From: CAYGLV01 sp964351025
GTDB taxonomy: Bacteria; Actinomycetota; Thermoleophilia; Gaiellales; Gaiellaceae
Length of the DNA: 16,279 bases
NCBI GenBank assembly: GCA_964351025.1
Contig: CAYGLV010000056.1
Location: 1 to 16,279 of the forward strand
Reading direction: 5' to 3'
Below the pieces are notes generated by a model. The model did no database searches. It was not told the origin of the DNA and was given only the letters and a program-made list of their open reading frames with translations. A program made the translations under genes and the position numbers. Numbering within the stretch: position 1 is the first letter of the stretch; each line of letters begins with the position of its first letter. Positions 6,300 to 13,153 of the stretch are shown here, piece by piece.

Positions 6300-7325
6300 G
6301 TGACTGTTCGCGTCCGCTTTGCGCCGAGCCCGACCGGCTCGCTCCACCTCGGCAGCGCCCTCTCGGCGACGGCGAACCGCCGTGCCGGCGACTGGCTGCT
6401 GCTGCGGATCGACGACACCGACCCGGCGCGGAATCTGGCGGGCGGGGAGGAGGCGATCGTCGCCGACCTCGCGTGGCTCGGCATCGGCTGGGACGAGGGG
6501 CCGGTGCGCCAGAGCGAGCGCGTGCAGCGGCACCGCGAGGCGGCGCTCGCAGTCGGCGAGCCCGACGGCGAGGGCGCCATTCGTTACGGCCGTCTGACGC
6601 TCGTCCGCCCCGACGGCCGCCCGACCTACCACCTTGCAAGCGTCGTCGACGACATCGACTTCCGGATCACGCGGGTGATCCGCGGCGCCGACCACCGCGA
6701 CAACTCGGCCGTCCAGCAGGAGCTCGCCCGCGCGCTCGGTGCCGAGCCGCCGGAGTACGTCCACCACGGCCTGCTGCTCGGCGAGGACGGCAAGAAGCTG
6801 TCCAAGCGCCACGGCGCCTCCTCGCTCGTCGACCTGCGCGAGGCGGGGACCCCCGCCGAGGCGGCGCGCGCGTATCTCGAGGAGCTCGACCTGCCGGCAC
6901 ACGATGTTCACCTCGACGCCGGCCGCATTCGCCGCCTCGCGATCGAAGCGATCGCGGCCCTGCCCGACGAAGAGCTTGCTGAGCGCGCCGGCGCGCCGGT
7001 CGCGCTGGCGCGGGCGCTGCGGGGGGCGCGTGACCTGAACGAGGCACGCTCGATCGCCGCGGCCATCCTCGAGCCGGAGCCCGTGCAGCTGCCGGAGGAG
7101 GCGCGCCCGACGCTCGAGCGCTTCGCCGAGTTGCGTGAGCGGGGAGTCGGTGCCCTCGACGAGGTCGGGGCGAAGGAGATCTTGCGGGAGCTGAAGGCGG
7201 TCGGCGGCGACCTCAAGGCATTGCGCCTTGCGCTGACCGGCGCCGAGCGCGGGCCGGAGCTCTGGACGGTGGTCGCGGCGCTGCCGCTGGACGAGGCGTT
7301 GAGGAGGGCCCGTGCGGCTCTATAG
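6300..7325 (+). CDS. gltX: Glutamyl-tRNA synthetase, compact form
   Basis: A class I aminoacyl-tRNA synthetase that would charge tRNA with glutamate. The Rossmann start RVRFAPSPTGSLHLGS carries the HIGH-type motif (H16-S19), LLLRIDDTDPARN follows, and the KMSKS-type motif is KKLSKRHG (165-172). Conserved DGRPTYHLASVVDDIDF and ITRVIRGADHRDN are present. At 341 residues it is about 120-130 shorter than usual GltX. The missing parts are most of the insertion after QSERVQRHREAA (the usual YCYCT-type section) and part of the anticodon-binding region, but the terminal LRLALTGAERGPEL segment typical of full GltX is kept. It has no zinc-binding cysteines. A GluQ-type tRNA-modifying paralogue is less likely because of the retained C-terminal domain. 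GTG at 6300 is apparently leaderless. The gene overlaps cysS by 14 nt. Confidence 0.85.
   Translation: MTVRVRFAPSPTGSLHLGSALSATANRRAGDWLLLRIDDTDPARNLAGGEEAIVADLAWLGIGWDEGPVRQSERVQRHREAALAVGEPDGEGAIRYGRLTLVRPDGRPTYHLASVVDDIDFRITRVIRGADHRDNSAVQQELARALGAEPPEYVHHGLLLGEDGKKLSKRHGASSLVDLREAGTPAEAARAYLEELDLPAHDVHLDAGRIRRLAIEAIAALPDEELAERAGAPVALARALRGARDLNEARSIAAAILEPEPVQLPEEARPTLERFAELRERGVGALDEVGAKEILRELKAVGGDLKALRLALTGAERGPELWTVVAALPLDEALRRARAAL
7302..7308 (+). promoter_or_regulatory. Shine-Dalgarno deciding the cysS start
   Basis: AGGAGGG lies inside the end of gltX, 3 nt before the GTG at 7312, and supports this start and coupled translation. The spacing is shorter than usual. Confidence 0.6.
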
Positions 7326-8589
7326 CACCTGGCACCGGACGCTCGTCGACCTGTCCTCGCCGCCCCACCGCGTCGGCATATACACCTGCGGCCCGACTGT
7401 CTACCAGCGCATCCACGTCGGCAACGCGCGCCCATTCGTCCTCTCGATGTGGCTCAAGCGCTGGCTCGAGCAGCGCGACTACGAGGTGCTGCTCGTCGAG
7501 AACATCACCGACGTCAACGACAAGATCTACGACGCCGCTCCCGGGGACTCGGCGCGTCTCGCCGCGGAGGCGAGCGCCTGGTACATCGAGGACACGAGCC
7601 TGCTCGGCCTCGGCCGCCCCGACGTCGAGCCGAAGGCGACCGAGACGATCCCCGAGATCGTCTCCCTGATCGCCGAGCTCGTCGCGAGCGGCCACGCCTA
7701 CGCGATCGACGGGGACGTCTACTTTCGCGTCGCAAGCTTCGCTGAGTACGGCGGCCTCTCCGGCCAGAAGCCCGACCAGATGCGGGACGACGAGCCGAAC
7801 CCGCGCAAGGAGGACACACGCGACTTCGCGCTCTGGAAGGGAGGGAAGCCGGGCGAGGACACGGCGTGGGAGTCGCCCTGGGGCCGCGGCCGCCCGGGTT
7901 GGCACATCGAGTGCTCGGCGATGGCCGAGAAGTACCTCGGCCCGAGCTTCGACATCCACATGGGAGGGCTCGACCTCGTCTTCCCGCATCACGAGAACGA
8001 GATCGCCCAGTCGCGCGCCGCCGGGCGCGAGTTCGCGCGCATCTGGATGCACAACGGGATGCTCGAGTTCACCGGCGAGAAGATGTCCAAGTCGGTCGGC
8101 AACGTCGTCACGCTGCGCGACGCCGTCCAGGAATGGGGGCGGGAGGCGCTGCTGCTGTTCTTCCTGACCGGCCACTGGCGCAAGCCGCTCGACTTCTCGG
8201 GGGAGACGATGGCGCAGGCCAAGGCGCAGTGGACGACGTTCCTGGACGCGAACACCCAGGCCGCCGAGCGCACCCACGACGGCCCGAGCTGGGACGAGTT
8301 CGTCGCCGTGCTCGACGATGACTTCAACACGCCCGCTGCGCTCGCGGTGATGCACGAGTGGCGGCGGGCACGGAACCTCGACCTGCTCGGGGACGCCCTG
8401 CAGCTCTTCGGTCTTGCGTTCGCGGTGAGCGAGGCTCCGGCCGCGGTCGAACAGCTTGCCCGCCGGAGGGTGGAGGCGCGTGCCAAGGGCGACTACGCCG
8501 AGGCCGATCGCCTGAGGGCCGAGCTCGATGCTGCGGGGTGGGAAGTGCGGGACGAGTCCAGCGGCTATCGGCTCGTGCCGAAGCGATGA
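7312..8589 (+). CDS. cysS: Cysteinyl-tRNA synthetase
   Basis: CysRS attaches cysteine to tRNA-Cys in the cytosol. The 425-residue product has the N-terminal YTCGPTVY with zinc ligand C26, the HIGH-type motif HVGN (35-38), the conserved GWHIECSAM with C201, FPHHENE with H226 and E230 completing the zinc site, and a perfect KMSKS (257-261). A C-terminal helical region follows (about 315-425), including DDDFNTPAALAVM. It is somewhat shorter than the 461-residue E. coli enzyme. The GTG start at 7312 overlaps gltX and has AGGAGGG just upstream. Its TGA overlaps the rlmB start as ATGA. Bacillus has cysE before this gene and mrnC after it; neither is present here. Confidence 0.97.
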   Translation: MRLYSTWHRTLVDLSSPPHRVGIYTCGPTVYQRIHVGNARPFVLSMWLKRWLEQRDYEVLLVENITDVNDKIYDAAPGDSARLAAEASAWYIEDTSLLGLGRPDVEPKATETIPEIVSLIAELVASGHAYAIDGDVYFRVASFAEYGGLSGQKPDQMRDDEPNPRKEDTRDFALWKGGKPGEDTAWESPWGRGRPGWHIECSAMAEKYLGPSFDIHMGGLDLVFPHHENEIAQSRAAGREFARIWMHNGMLEFTGEKMSKSVGNVVTLRDAVQEWGREALLLFFLTGHWRKPLDFSGETMAQAKAQWTTFLDANTQAAERTHDGPSWDEFVAVLDDDFNTPAALAVMHEWRRARNLDLLGDALQLFGLAFAVSEAPAAVEQLARRRVEARAKGDYAEADRLRAELDAAGWEVRDESSGYRLVPKR

Positions 8590-9290
8590 GCCGCGAGCAG
8601 GTCTACGGGCGCCGCGCGGTGCGCGAGGCGCTGCGCGGCCGGCGCGCCGTGCTCGAGCTCTGGGCGAGCCAGCGGGCGCTCGAATCAGAGCTGTGGCTGC
8701 TCGATCTGAAGCCTCGACCTCAGGTCAAGCCTGAACGAGAGATCGGAGAGGCGGCGGAGACGCGCGACCACCAGGGAGTGCTTGCGTGGTGCGAGCCGTA
8801 CCCGTATGCGGATGCGTGGGAGCTCGCTGCCGCCGAGCGGCCGCTGCTCGTCTGCCTCGACCAGGTGACCGACCCGCACAACCTTGGCGCAGTCTGCCGC
8901 AGCGCCGACGGTGCGGGTGCGACGGGCGTGATCGTGCCCGCGCACGGCTCGGCACGCGTGACCGCCGCCGTCTGCCGGGCCTCGGCCGGCGCCGTCGAGC
9001 ACCTGCCGGTCGCGGTCGTCCCGAACCTCGCCCGCTACCTGCAGGAGATCAAGGGCGCCGACCTCTGGGTCTACTCGACGGCTGCCGACGCGCCGCAGAC
9101 GATGTGGCAGGCCGATCTCTCCGGCGGGCTCGCTCTCGTCTTCGGCGCCGAGGGCAAGGGCGTACGGCCGCTCGTTCGACGCATGTGCGACGGAGCCGTC
9201 TCGATCCCGCTCGCGGGGCACATCGAGTCGCTCAACGTCAGTGTGGCTGCGGCCTTGCTCCTGTACGAAGCCCGGCGGCAACGGGGGTAG
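8586..9290 (+). CDS. rlmB: 23S rRNA 2'-O-ribose methyltransferase, TrmH/RlmB family
   Basis: A SPOUT-superfamily RNA methyltransferase; family members methylate the 2'-OH of G2251 in 23S rRNA using S-adenosylmethionine. The 234-residue product has the short N-terminal substrate-binding domain (QVYGRRAVREAL, 5-16), then the SPOUT domain with motif 1 LDQVTDPHNLGAVCRSA (N99, R105), motif 2 VFGAEGKGV (E189) and motif 3 IPLAGHIESLNVSVAAALLLYE (N217), which forms the cofactor-binding knot. The frame is open further upstream inside cysS, but ATG at 8586 is chosen because it overlaps the cysS TGA as ATGA and gives the family's normal N-terminus. A tRNA-targeted TrmH relative is the alternative. Confidence 0.92.
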   Translation: MSREQVYGRRAVREALRGRRAVLELWASQRALESELWLLDLKPRPQVKPEREIGEAAETRDHQGVLAWCEPYPYADAWELAAAERPLLVCLDQVTDPHNLGAVCRSADGAGATGVIVPAHGSARVTAAVCRASAGAVEHLPVAVVPNLARYLQEIKGADLWVYSTAADAPQTMWQADLSGGLALVFGAEGKGVRPLVRRMCDGAVSIPLAGHIESLNVSVAAALLLYEARRQRG

Positions 9291-9294
9291 GCGG

Positions 9295-9729
9295 ATGGCG
9301 GATCCGACCCTCTACCTCTTTGACGGCTACAACCTCCTGCACGCGGGCGGCTTCGCGGACGTCCGCGAGTTGACCGACACGCTCGCGAGCTTCGTCGCGA
9401 CGCACGGCGCGCGCGGGATCGTCGTCTTCGACGGGGCCGGCGAGGAGCGCGAGCTGGGCGGGCTCTCCGTGCGCTACGCACTGGATGCCGACACGCTGCT
9501 CGAGCGACTCGCGGCCGAGCACCGCGCGCGCGAGCGCGTGTGCCTCGTCTCCTCCGACACCGCCGTCCGCGGCACCTCCGGGATCGAGGTGCACAAGGTC
9601 TCGTCGCCGAACTTCGTTCGTGACGAGCTCGGAGCCGTCCAGCACAGCGAAGAGACGCGGTCGCAGCTGCGCGACCGGCTCGATCCCGAGACCCGCGAGC
9701 GACTCGAGCGGCTGCGGCGCGGAGAGTAG
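9295..9729 (+). CDS. YacP-like NYN-domain ribonuclease
   Basis: The 144-residue product belongs to the YacP/Rae1-type NYN (PIN-like) family; B. subtilis Rae1 (YacP) is a ribosome-associated endoribonuclease. The acidic active-site pattern is visible: LFDGYNLLHA with D10 and N13, VVFDGAG with D46, DADTLLERL with D64/D66, and LVSSDTAVRG with D88. It is slightly shorter than the Bacillus protein (about 170), with a charged C-terminal tail. ATG at 9295 starts 4 nt after the rlmB stop; the ribosome-binding site is a weak GGGGGT. Its place between rlmB and sigH matches the Firmicutes order and strengthens the call. It is probably the last gene of the gltX operon. Ribosome-linked cleavage is family knowledge only. 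Confidence 0.87.
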   Translation: MADPTLYLFDGYNLLHAGGFADVRELTDTLASFVATHGARGIVVFDGAGEERELGGLSVRYALDADTLLERLAAEHRARERVCLVSSDTAVRGTSGIEVHKVSSPNFVRDELGAVQHSEETRSQLRDRLDPETRERLERLRRGE

Positions 9730-9731
9730 GG

Positions 9732-9745
9732 CGAACGTATGTTCT
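9732..9745. promoter_or_regulatory. LexA/SOS-type box
   Basis: CGAACGTATGTTCT contains the exact GAAC-N4-GTTC core (9733-9744) used by LexA in Bacillus and actinobacteria, with a C on the left as in the consensus. It begins 3 nt after the yacP stop and lies 28 bp upstream of the sigH -35. LexA binding is inferred. Confidence 0.4.
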
Positions 9746-9772
9746 TAGCACAATGAGATTATTGCAAGGGGC

Positions 9773-9801
9773 TTGTAACTAGCGGACGGCGCTGCTATCT
9801 T
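9773..9801 (+). promoter_or_regulatory. sigH promoter (TTGTAA, 17 bp, TATCTT)
   Basis: A -35 TTGTAA (9773-9778) and a -10 TATCTT (9796-9801) are separated by exactly 17 bp. It is the best sigma-70-type promoter in the window and lies in an AT-rich pocket (about 9739-9780). A start near 9808 gives a leader of about 78 nt. TTGCAA at 9762-9767 repeats the -35 sequence one helical turn (11 bp) upstream. Confidence 0.65.
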
Positions 9802-9885
9802 CTCCCTCAACTTAAGGGTGAGACTTGAGCGGTCGAACGAAGCGGCCGCCCCGAATTGCCCAGAAGACACGGGGAGCCCGCCGAC

Positions 9886-10563
9886 ATGACCGTTCGCACC
9901 GCCACCGCAGAGCAGCTGGCCGCCAAGCAGGTTCAGAAGCAGCAGCGAGAGCTCGAGGACATGCAGCTCGTCCTGAAGGCACGGAACGGCAGCCAGGTCG
10001 CGCTCGACGGATTGATGCGTCGCTACGCCGGCTTCGTGCGGCTGAAGGCGAGCTCGTACTTCCTCGCCGGCGGCGAGTCCGACGACCTGATCCAGGAAGG
10101 GATGATCGGGCTCTACAAGGCGGTGCGCGATTTTCGCACCGACAAGGAGACGTCGTTTCGCAGCTTCGCCGAGCTCTGCGTGACGCGTCAGATCATCACG
10201 GCGATCAAGACTGCGACCCGCTACAAGCACTCCCCGCTCAACACGTACGTCTCGTTCAGCCACACGCCTGCCGGCCAGGACTCCGACGGCGAGTGCACGC
10301 TCGGTGACGCCCTGCCGGGGCCGGGGGTCAACGACCCGGCCGTCTGCGTGATCTCGACCGAGGAGTTGCAGAGCCTCGTCTTCACGCTCGGCACGGGCCT
10401 CTCGTCGCTCGAGTCCGACGCGCTGCGGTGCTACCTGGAGGGCCTCTCCTACGAGCAGATGGCCGAAGAGCTCGGCTGCGACACGAAGACGATCGACAAC
10501 GCCCTCCAGCGCGTGAAGCGCAAGATCATCACGCACCAGAAGTCGCGCGAAGTCCTGAGCTGA
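9886..10563 (+). CDS. sigH: SigH-type alternative RNA polymerase sigma factor
   Basis: The 225-residue product is a sigma-70-family factor closest in layout to Bacillus SigH (Spo0H, about 218 residues), which directs RNA polymerase to alternative promoters. Region 2 covers about 30-120: GGESDDLIQEGMIGLYKAVRDF (62-83) is the core-binding region 2.2, and SFRSFAELCVTRQIITAIKTA (90-110) contains regions 2.3-2.4. Region 4 (about 170-216) ends in the helix-turn-helix YEQMAEELGCDTKTIDNALQRVKRK. The first 25 residues are a polar extension rich in Gln and Ala. ATG at 9886 is set by GGGGAG (9871-9876). It follows yacP as in Firmicutes but has its own promoter. No anti-sigma gene is adjacent. Confidence 0.92.
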   Translation: MTVRTATAEQLAAKQVQKQQRELEDMQLVLKARNGSQVALDGLMRRYAGFVRLKASSYFLAGGESDDLIQEGMIGLYKAVRDFRTDKETSFRSFAELCVTRQIITAIKTATRYKHSPLNTYVSFSHTPAGQDSDGECTLGDALPGPGVNDPAVCVISTEELQSLVFTLGTGLSSLESDALRCYLEGLSYEQMAEELGCDTKTIDNALQRVKRKIITHQKSREVLS

Positions 10564-10579
10564 CGTCGGCCGGCTCGCC

Positions 10580-10585
10580 TACCAT
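10580..10585 (+). promoter_or_regulatory. -10 candidate TACCAT for tRNA-Thr
   Basis: TACCAT matches TANNNT and ends 9 nt before the first base of the tRNA. No convincing -35 hexamer is seen at 16-18 bp, so read-through from sigH is an alternative source of transcript. Confidence 0.35.
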
Positions 10586-10594
10586 GGGCTGAGT

Positions 10595-10667
10595 GCCGGA
10601 GTAGCTCAGCTGGTAGAGCAACGGTTTTGTAAACCGTGGGTCGTGGGTTCGAGTCCCGCCTCCGGCT
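10595..10667 (+). tRNA. tRNA-Thr, anticodon TGT
   Basis: A complete 73-nt cloverleaf. The acceptor stem GCCGGAG (10595-10601) pairs with CTCCGGC (10660-10666), with T as discriminator. The D-arm contains AGCTCAGCTGGTAGAGC. The anticodon stem ACGGT/ACCGT closes the 7-nt loop TTTGTAA, giving anticodon TGT, which reads ACA threonine codons. The T-loop GTTCGAGTC is canonical. No 3' CCA is encoded, so it must be added after transcription. It lies 31 bp after sigH, and the 3' end of the convergent pucR-family gene is 8 bp away. Confidence 0.97.
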
Positions 10668-10675
10668 TTGGTCTG

Positions 10676-12139
10676 CTAGCCGTGTGCGCGCTCCTCGGAA
10701 ACGTCGCGCGCCGCCAGCGCTTGCTTCGCCTTCAGCGCGAGCCACAGCTCCATCCGCTGCTGAGGATCGTCGGGATGACGGCCGGACTGTTTGCGCAACG
10801 CGTCCATCCGGTAGCGCAGCGTGTGCCTGTGGATGCCGAGCCGGTCGGCCGCCTCGCTCCAGCGGCAGCCGGTGTCGAGCAGCGCGGCGAGCGACTCGAG
10901 CAGCCACCCGCTCTGAGCCGCCGGCCCGAGCACCCGGTCCACGAAGGCCTCGAGGGCCGCACCCGGCAGTGAGAGCAGCAGCTCGAGCGCGCCGAGGTCT
11001 TGATAGGACGCGACGGGCCCTGCAACGGCGTCGAGCGCCGCGCGTGCCTCCAGGAGGCTGCGGCCGAGGCCTCGCCCGGTCGACGGGCGTCCGACCCCCA
11101 CCCGTGTTCCGGGCGCTGCGTCCACCACGTCCCTCGCGGCCGCGAGTGTGTCGTCCGCGCTCTCCGTGGCCACGAGGAAGGCGGCGCGGTCGCGCCGCGC
11201 CGTCGAGACGTACGGCTCCCCGCGCGCGTCGAGCACGCCGGCGACGATGAGCCGGGTGCCTTCGGGGGAGCTCGTGTCGGGGCCGACTGCGAGCAGGGCC
11301 GCGTAGGGACGTTGCGGCTCGAGCCCGAAGGCGGCGATCCGCCGGGCCACCTCCCGCTCGTCGAGGCGGTTGTGCTCGAGATCCTCGAGGAGGTCGCCCG
11401 CGAGCCGGAGCTCGGCAGCCGATACCGCGCGCCGGCGCGACAGCTCGAAGGAGAGAGCGGTCTGGCCGTGGTGGAGGACGAGCAGGTCGTACTCCCCGAA
11501 CTCGCCGCCGGGTCGCGCTGCCGTCAGAGTCGCCGTCTCGCCGCCGGTGCCGACCGGCAGCTCGAGCCCACCCTCGAGCGAGACGCGGCGCGGGCCGGCC
11601 CGCTCTCCGACGACGCGGCCGCTCTCGTCCACGAGCGCGAGCGAGCAGCCGAGGTGGTCGGCCAGGATGCCGAGCAGGGCCTGCACGCCGCGTCCGGCGA
11701 GCACGGCTGCGGCGAGCCGCTCGTGCACTGTCAGCGCCCGCGTGACGCGTGCGAGCTCGTCGTTTGCGAGGTGGGTCGCGGCCGCTTTCGTGATCGCAAT
11801 GAACGGCACCTCGTAGGGCACGGTCAGGACGGGGAAGCCGAGCCCGTTTGCCTCAGCGACGAGCGCCGGAGGGACCTCGGGGTAACCGAAACCCACGCCG
11901 AACGCAAGGCCGGCGAGGCCGTGCCCGGCGAGCCGGCGCACATAGCTGCGCTGGCTGCGCGATCCCTCGCCGACCCCGAGGCCGGTCATGACCAGCAGCT
12001 CGCCGCCCTCGAGCCACGGAGTGGGATCGGCGAGCTCCGAGACGTGAACCCAGCGCACGTCGTTGCCGAGCCCTTCTGCCCCGGCGGCGACGCCGAGCTG
12101 AAGCCCCGGCAGCTCGGCGATGTCGCGGACGGTCAGCAT
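10676..12139 (-). CDS. PucR-family transcriptional regulator
   Basis: The 487-residue product has the three-part PucR architecture: an N-terminal purine catabolism regulator-like domain (about 5-125, with WVHVSELADPTPWLEGGELLVMTG, 30-53), a central GGDEF-like/CdaR region (about 275-395) and a C-terminal PucR-type helix-turn-helix (about 413-472, with ADRLGIHRHTLRYRMDAL). PucR of Bacillus controls purine degradation; other relatives control transport and amino-acid genes. The ATG at 12139 has GAGGGA (12147-12142) at good spacing. A TAGCGT -10 candidate lies at 12181-12176. No purine-catabolism gene is in the window, so the target could be the downstream divergent transporters, itself, or distant genes. 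Confidence 0.93.
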   Translation of the reverse strand: MLTVRDIAELPGLQLGVAAGAEGLGNDVRWVHVSELADPTPWLEGGELLVMTGLGVGEGSRSQRSYVRRLAGHGLAGLAFGVGFGYPEVPPALVAEANGLGFPVLTVPYEVPFIAITKAAATHLANDELARVTRALTVHERLAAAVLAGRGVQALLGILADHLGCSLALVDESGRVVGERAGPRRVSLEGGLELPVGTGGETATLTAARPGGEFGEYDLLVLHHGQTALSFELSRRRAVSAAELRLAGDLLEDLEHNRLDEREVARRIAAFGLEPQRPYAALLAVGPDTSSPEGTRLIVAGVLDARGEPYVSTARRDRAAFLVATESADDTLAAARDVVDAAPGTRVGVGRPSTGRGLGRSLLEARAALDAVAGPVASYQDLGALELLLSLPGAALEAFVDRVLGPAAQSGWLLESLAALLDTGCRWSEAADRLGIHRHTLRYRMDALRKQSGRHPDDPQQRMELWLALKAKQALAARDVSEERAHG

Positions 12140-12304
12140 CGTTCCCTCGCGGCCCCTTTGGACGTCCGGGCCAGGACGCTACCCCGTCGCTCGGGCGAAG
12201 CGCAAGAGCGGAGGTATCGCATGGCTCGCCCATCGTGTTCGCCTGGGCGCGAATCGCGGTTCTCCTCGGGGGGCCAGGCGGCTGAACGGTCGATCGAGAA
12301 ACAC

Positions 12305-12316
12305 TAGGCTGGGTCT
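12305..12316 (+). promoter_or_regulatory. Leaderless-type promoter box for the first small helical protein
   Basis: TAGGCT (12305-12310) fits TANNNT and is followed by 6 nt and GTG at 12317, the same arrangement as at gltX. There is no ribosome-binding site. It lies in the 177-bp divergent space opposite the PucR-family gene. Confidence 0.45.
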
Positions 12317-12568
12317 GTGAGCGGCCCGCGAGATGTCGGGGATCGAGGCGCCGACGATCTCTCCGCCGCCGGGGAGGGCGACGGCGGCTCCCAGGACAGG
12401 ATCGAGCGCGCGAGGCGGCGCGAGCTCGCAGCTTCGCGCACCCTTCACGAGCGGATCAGAAGCAGTGAAGAGGCCTACACGCGGGCGGCGCGGGCGCTTG
12501 CTGCCCTTGACGCAGCCGTCGAGGGCACCCGAGCGCTGCTGCGTCGAATGGGCTATCTCGGAGAGTAG
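12317..12568 (+). CDS. Small helical protein of unknown function, copy 1 of a tandem pair
   Basis: This 83-residue charged protein has a variable, acidic, Gly-rich first 23 residues and then a helical region (about 24-80: SQDRIERARRRELAASRTLHE and a long Ala/Arg-rich helix ending RRMGYL). Heptad-like spacing suggests a coiled coil. No signal peptide or membrane segment is seen and I recognise no family. Coding on this strand is supported by its neighbour at 12734: most differences between the two copies fall at third codon positions and are synonymous. The GTG start is supported because similarity to copy 2 begins right at this codon (GTGAGYGGCCYGCGAG), while upstream sequence is unrelated. 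Probably leaderless. Confidence 0.7.
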   Translation: MSGPRDVGDRGADDLSAAGEGDGGSQDRIERARRRELAASRTLHERIRSSEEAYTRAARALAALDAAVEGTRALLRRMGYLGE

Positions 12569-12636
12569 GCGCGACTGCACGTGCCCCGCCCCTAGACCGC
12601 GAATTCGAGGCTCGACCCGGAGAAGCCCGCGACCGG

Positions 12637-12648
12637 TTTTCGGGAAAA
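12637..12648. repeat. Short AT-rich inverted repeat between the small paralogues
   Basis: TTTTC and GAAAA arms flank a 2-bp GG centre. It stands out as an AT-rich spot in the 165-bp gap between the two small genes, about 85 bp before the second one, and could be an operator. Chance is not excluded. The rest of the gap holds a TAGACC -10 candidate (12593-12598) and a repeated GTTTCC (12722-12733). Confidence 0.3.
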
Positions 12649-12733
12649 TCCGCATGCCAGACGAAAAGCTTCCGCCCATCATGGTGCGCGTGAGCAAAGC
12701 GACACGACGTCTCCGTCTGCGGTTTCCGTTTCC

Positions 12734-13132
12734 GTGAGTGGCCTGCGAGCCGCTGCGGAGGTACGAGCTGACGGTTTCCCCGTCGCTTCCGAGCCCAACG
12801 CCGGCTCCCAGGACAGGATCGAGCGCGCGAGGCGGCGCGAGCTCGCAGCGTCGCGCACGCTCCACGAGCTGATCAGAAGCAGTGAGGAGCTCCACGCGCA
12901 GGCGGCGCGTGCGGTCGCCGTACTCGATGCCTCCGTCGCGGCCACATGTGCGATGCTCCGCCGGATGGGCTACCTCGACGACGGGGGCTCGAGCCTCGCT
13001 GGTCCCGCGGGGCGACCCGAACCGGCGCTGGAGACGCACGTGTGCGACGACCCGGCGAGGCGGGGATCTCCCGTGTCGGCCGCCCAGACGTCCGGTGTGA
13101 CCGGCCTCGCGACCCCTGCCGGCGGCCGCTGA
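12734..13132 (+). CDS. Small helical protein of unknown function, copy 2 with C-terminal extension
   Basis: This 132-residue paralogue of the preceding gene has the GSQDRIERARRREL motif at the same offset (codon 24) and the shared core through RRMGYL near residue 80. After that it continues for about 50 residues of Gly/Ala/Pro/Ser-rich, probably disordered sequence, whereas copy 1 stops within three codons. A 48-bp block (12802-12849) is identical to 12385-12432. The GTG start is chosen from the alignment with copy 1; there is no ribosome-binding site and no TANNNT box at leaderless distance, so its expression is unclear. The 21-bp gap to the antiporter suggests co-transcription. No function can be assigned. 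Confidence 0.65.
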   Translation: MSGLRAAAEVRADGFPVASEPNAGSQDRIERARRRELAASRTLHELIRSSEELHAQAARAVAVLDASVAATCAMLRRMGYLDDGGSSLAGPAGRPEPALETHVCDDPARRGSPVSAAQTSGVTGLATPAGGR

Positions 13133-13153
13133 CCGAGTCCGGGACTTACCGAC

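Noticed and set aside
10668..10675. Additional tRNA or rpmG-secE-nusG genes expected after sigH and tRNA-Thr
   Set aside because: Only 8 bp separate the tRNA from the end of the PucR-family gene; no further RNA or ribosomal gene is present here.
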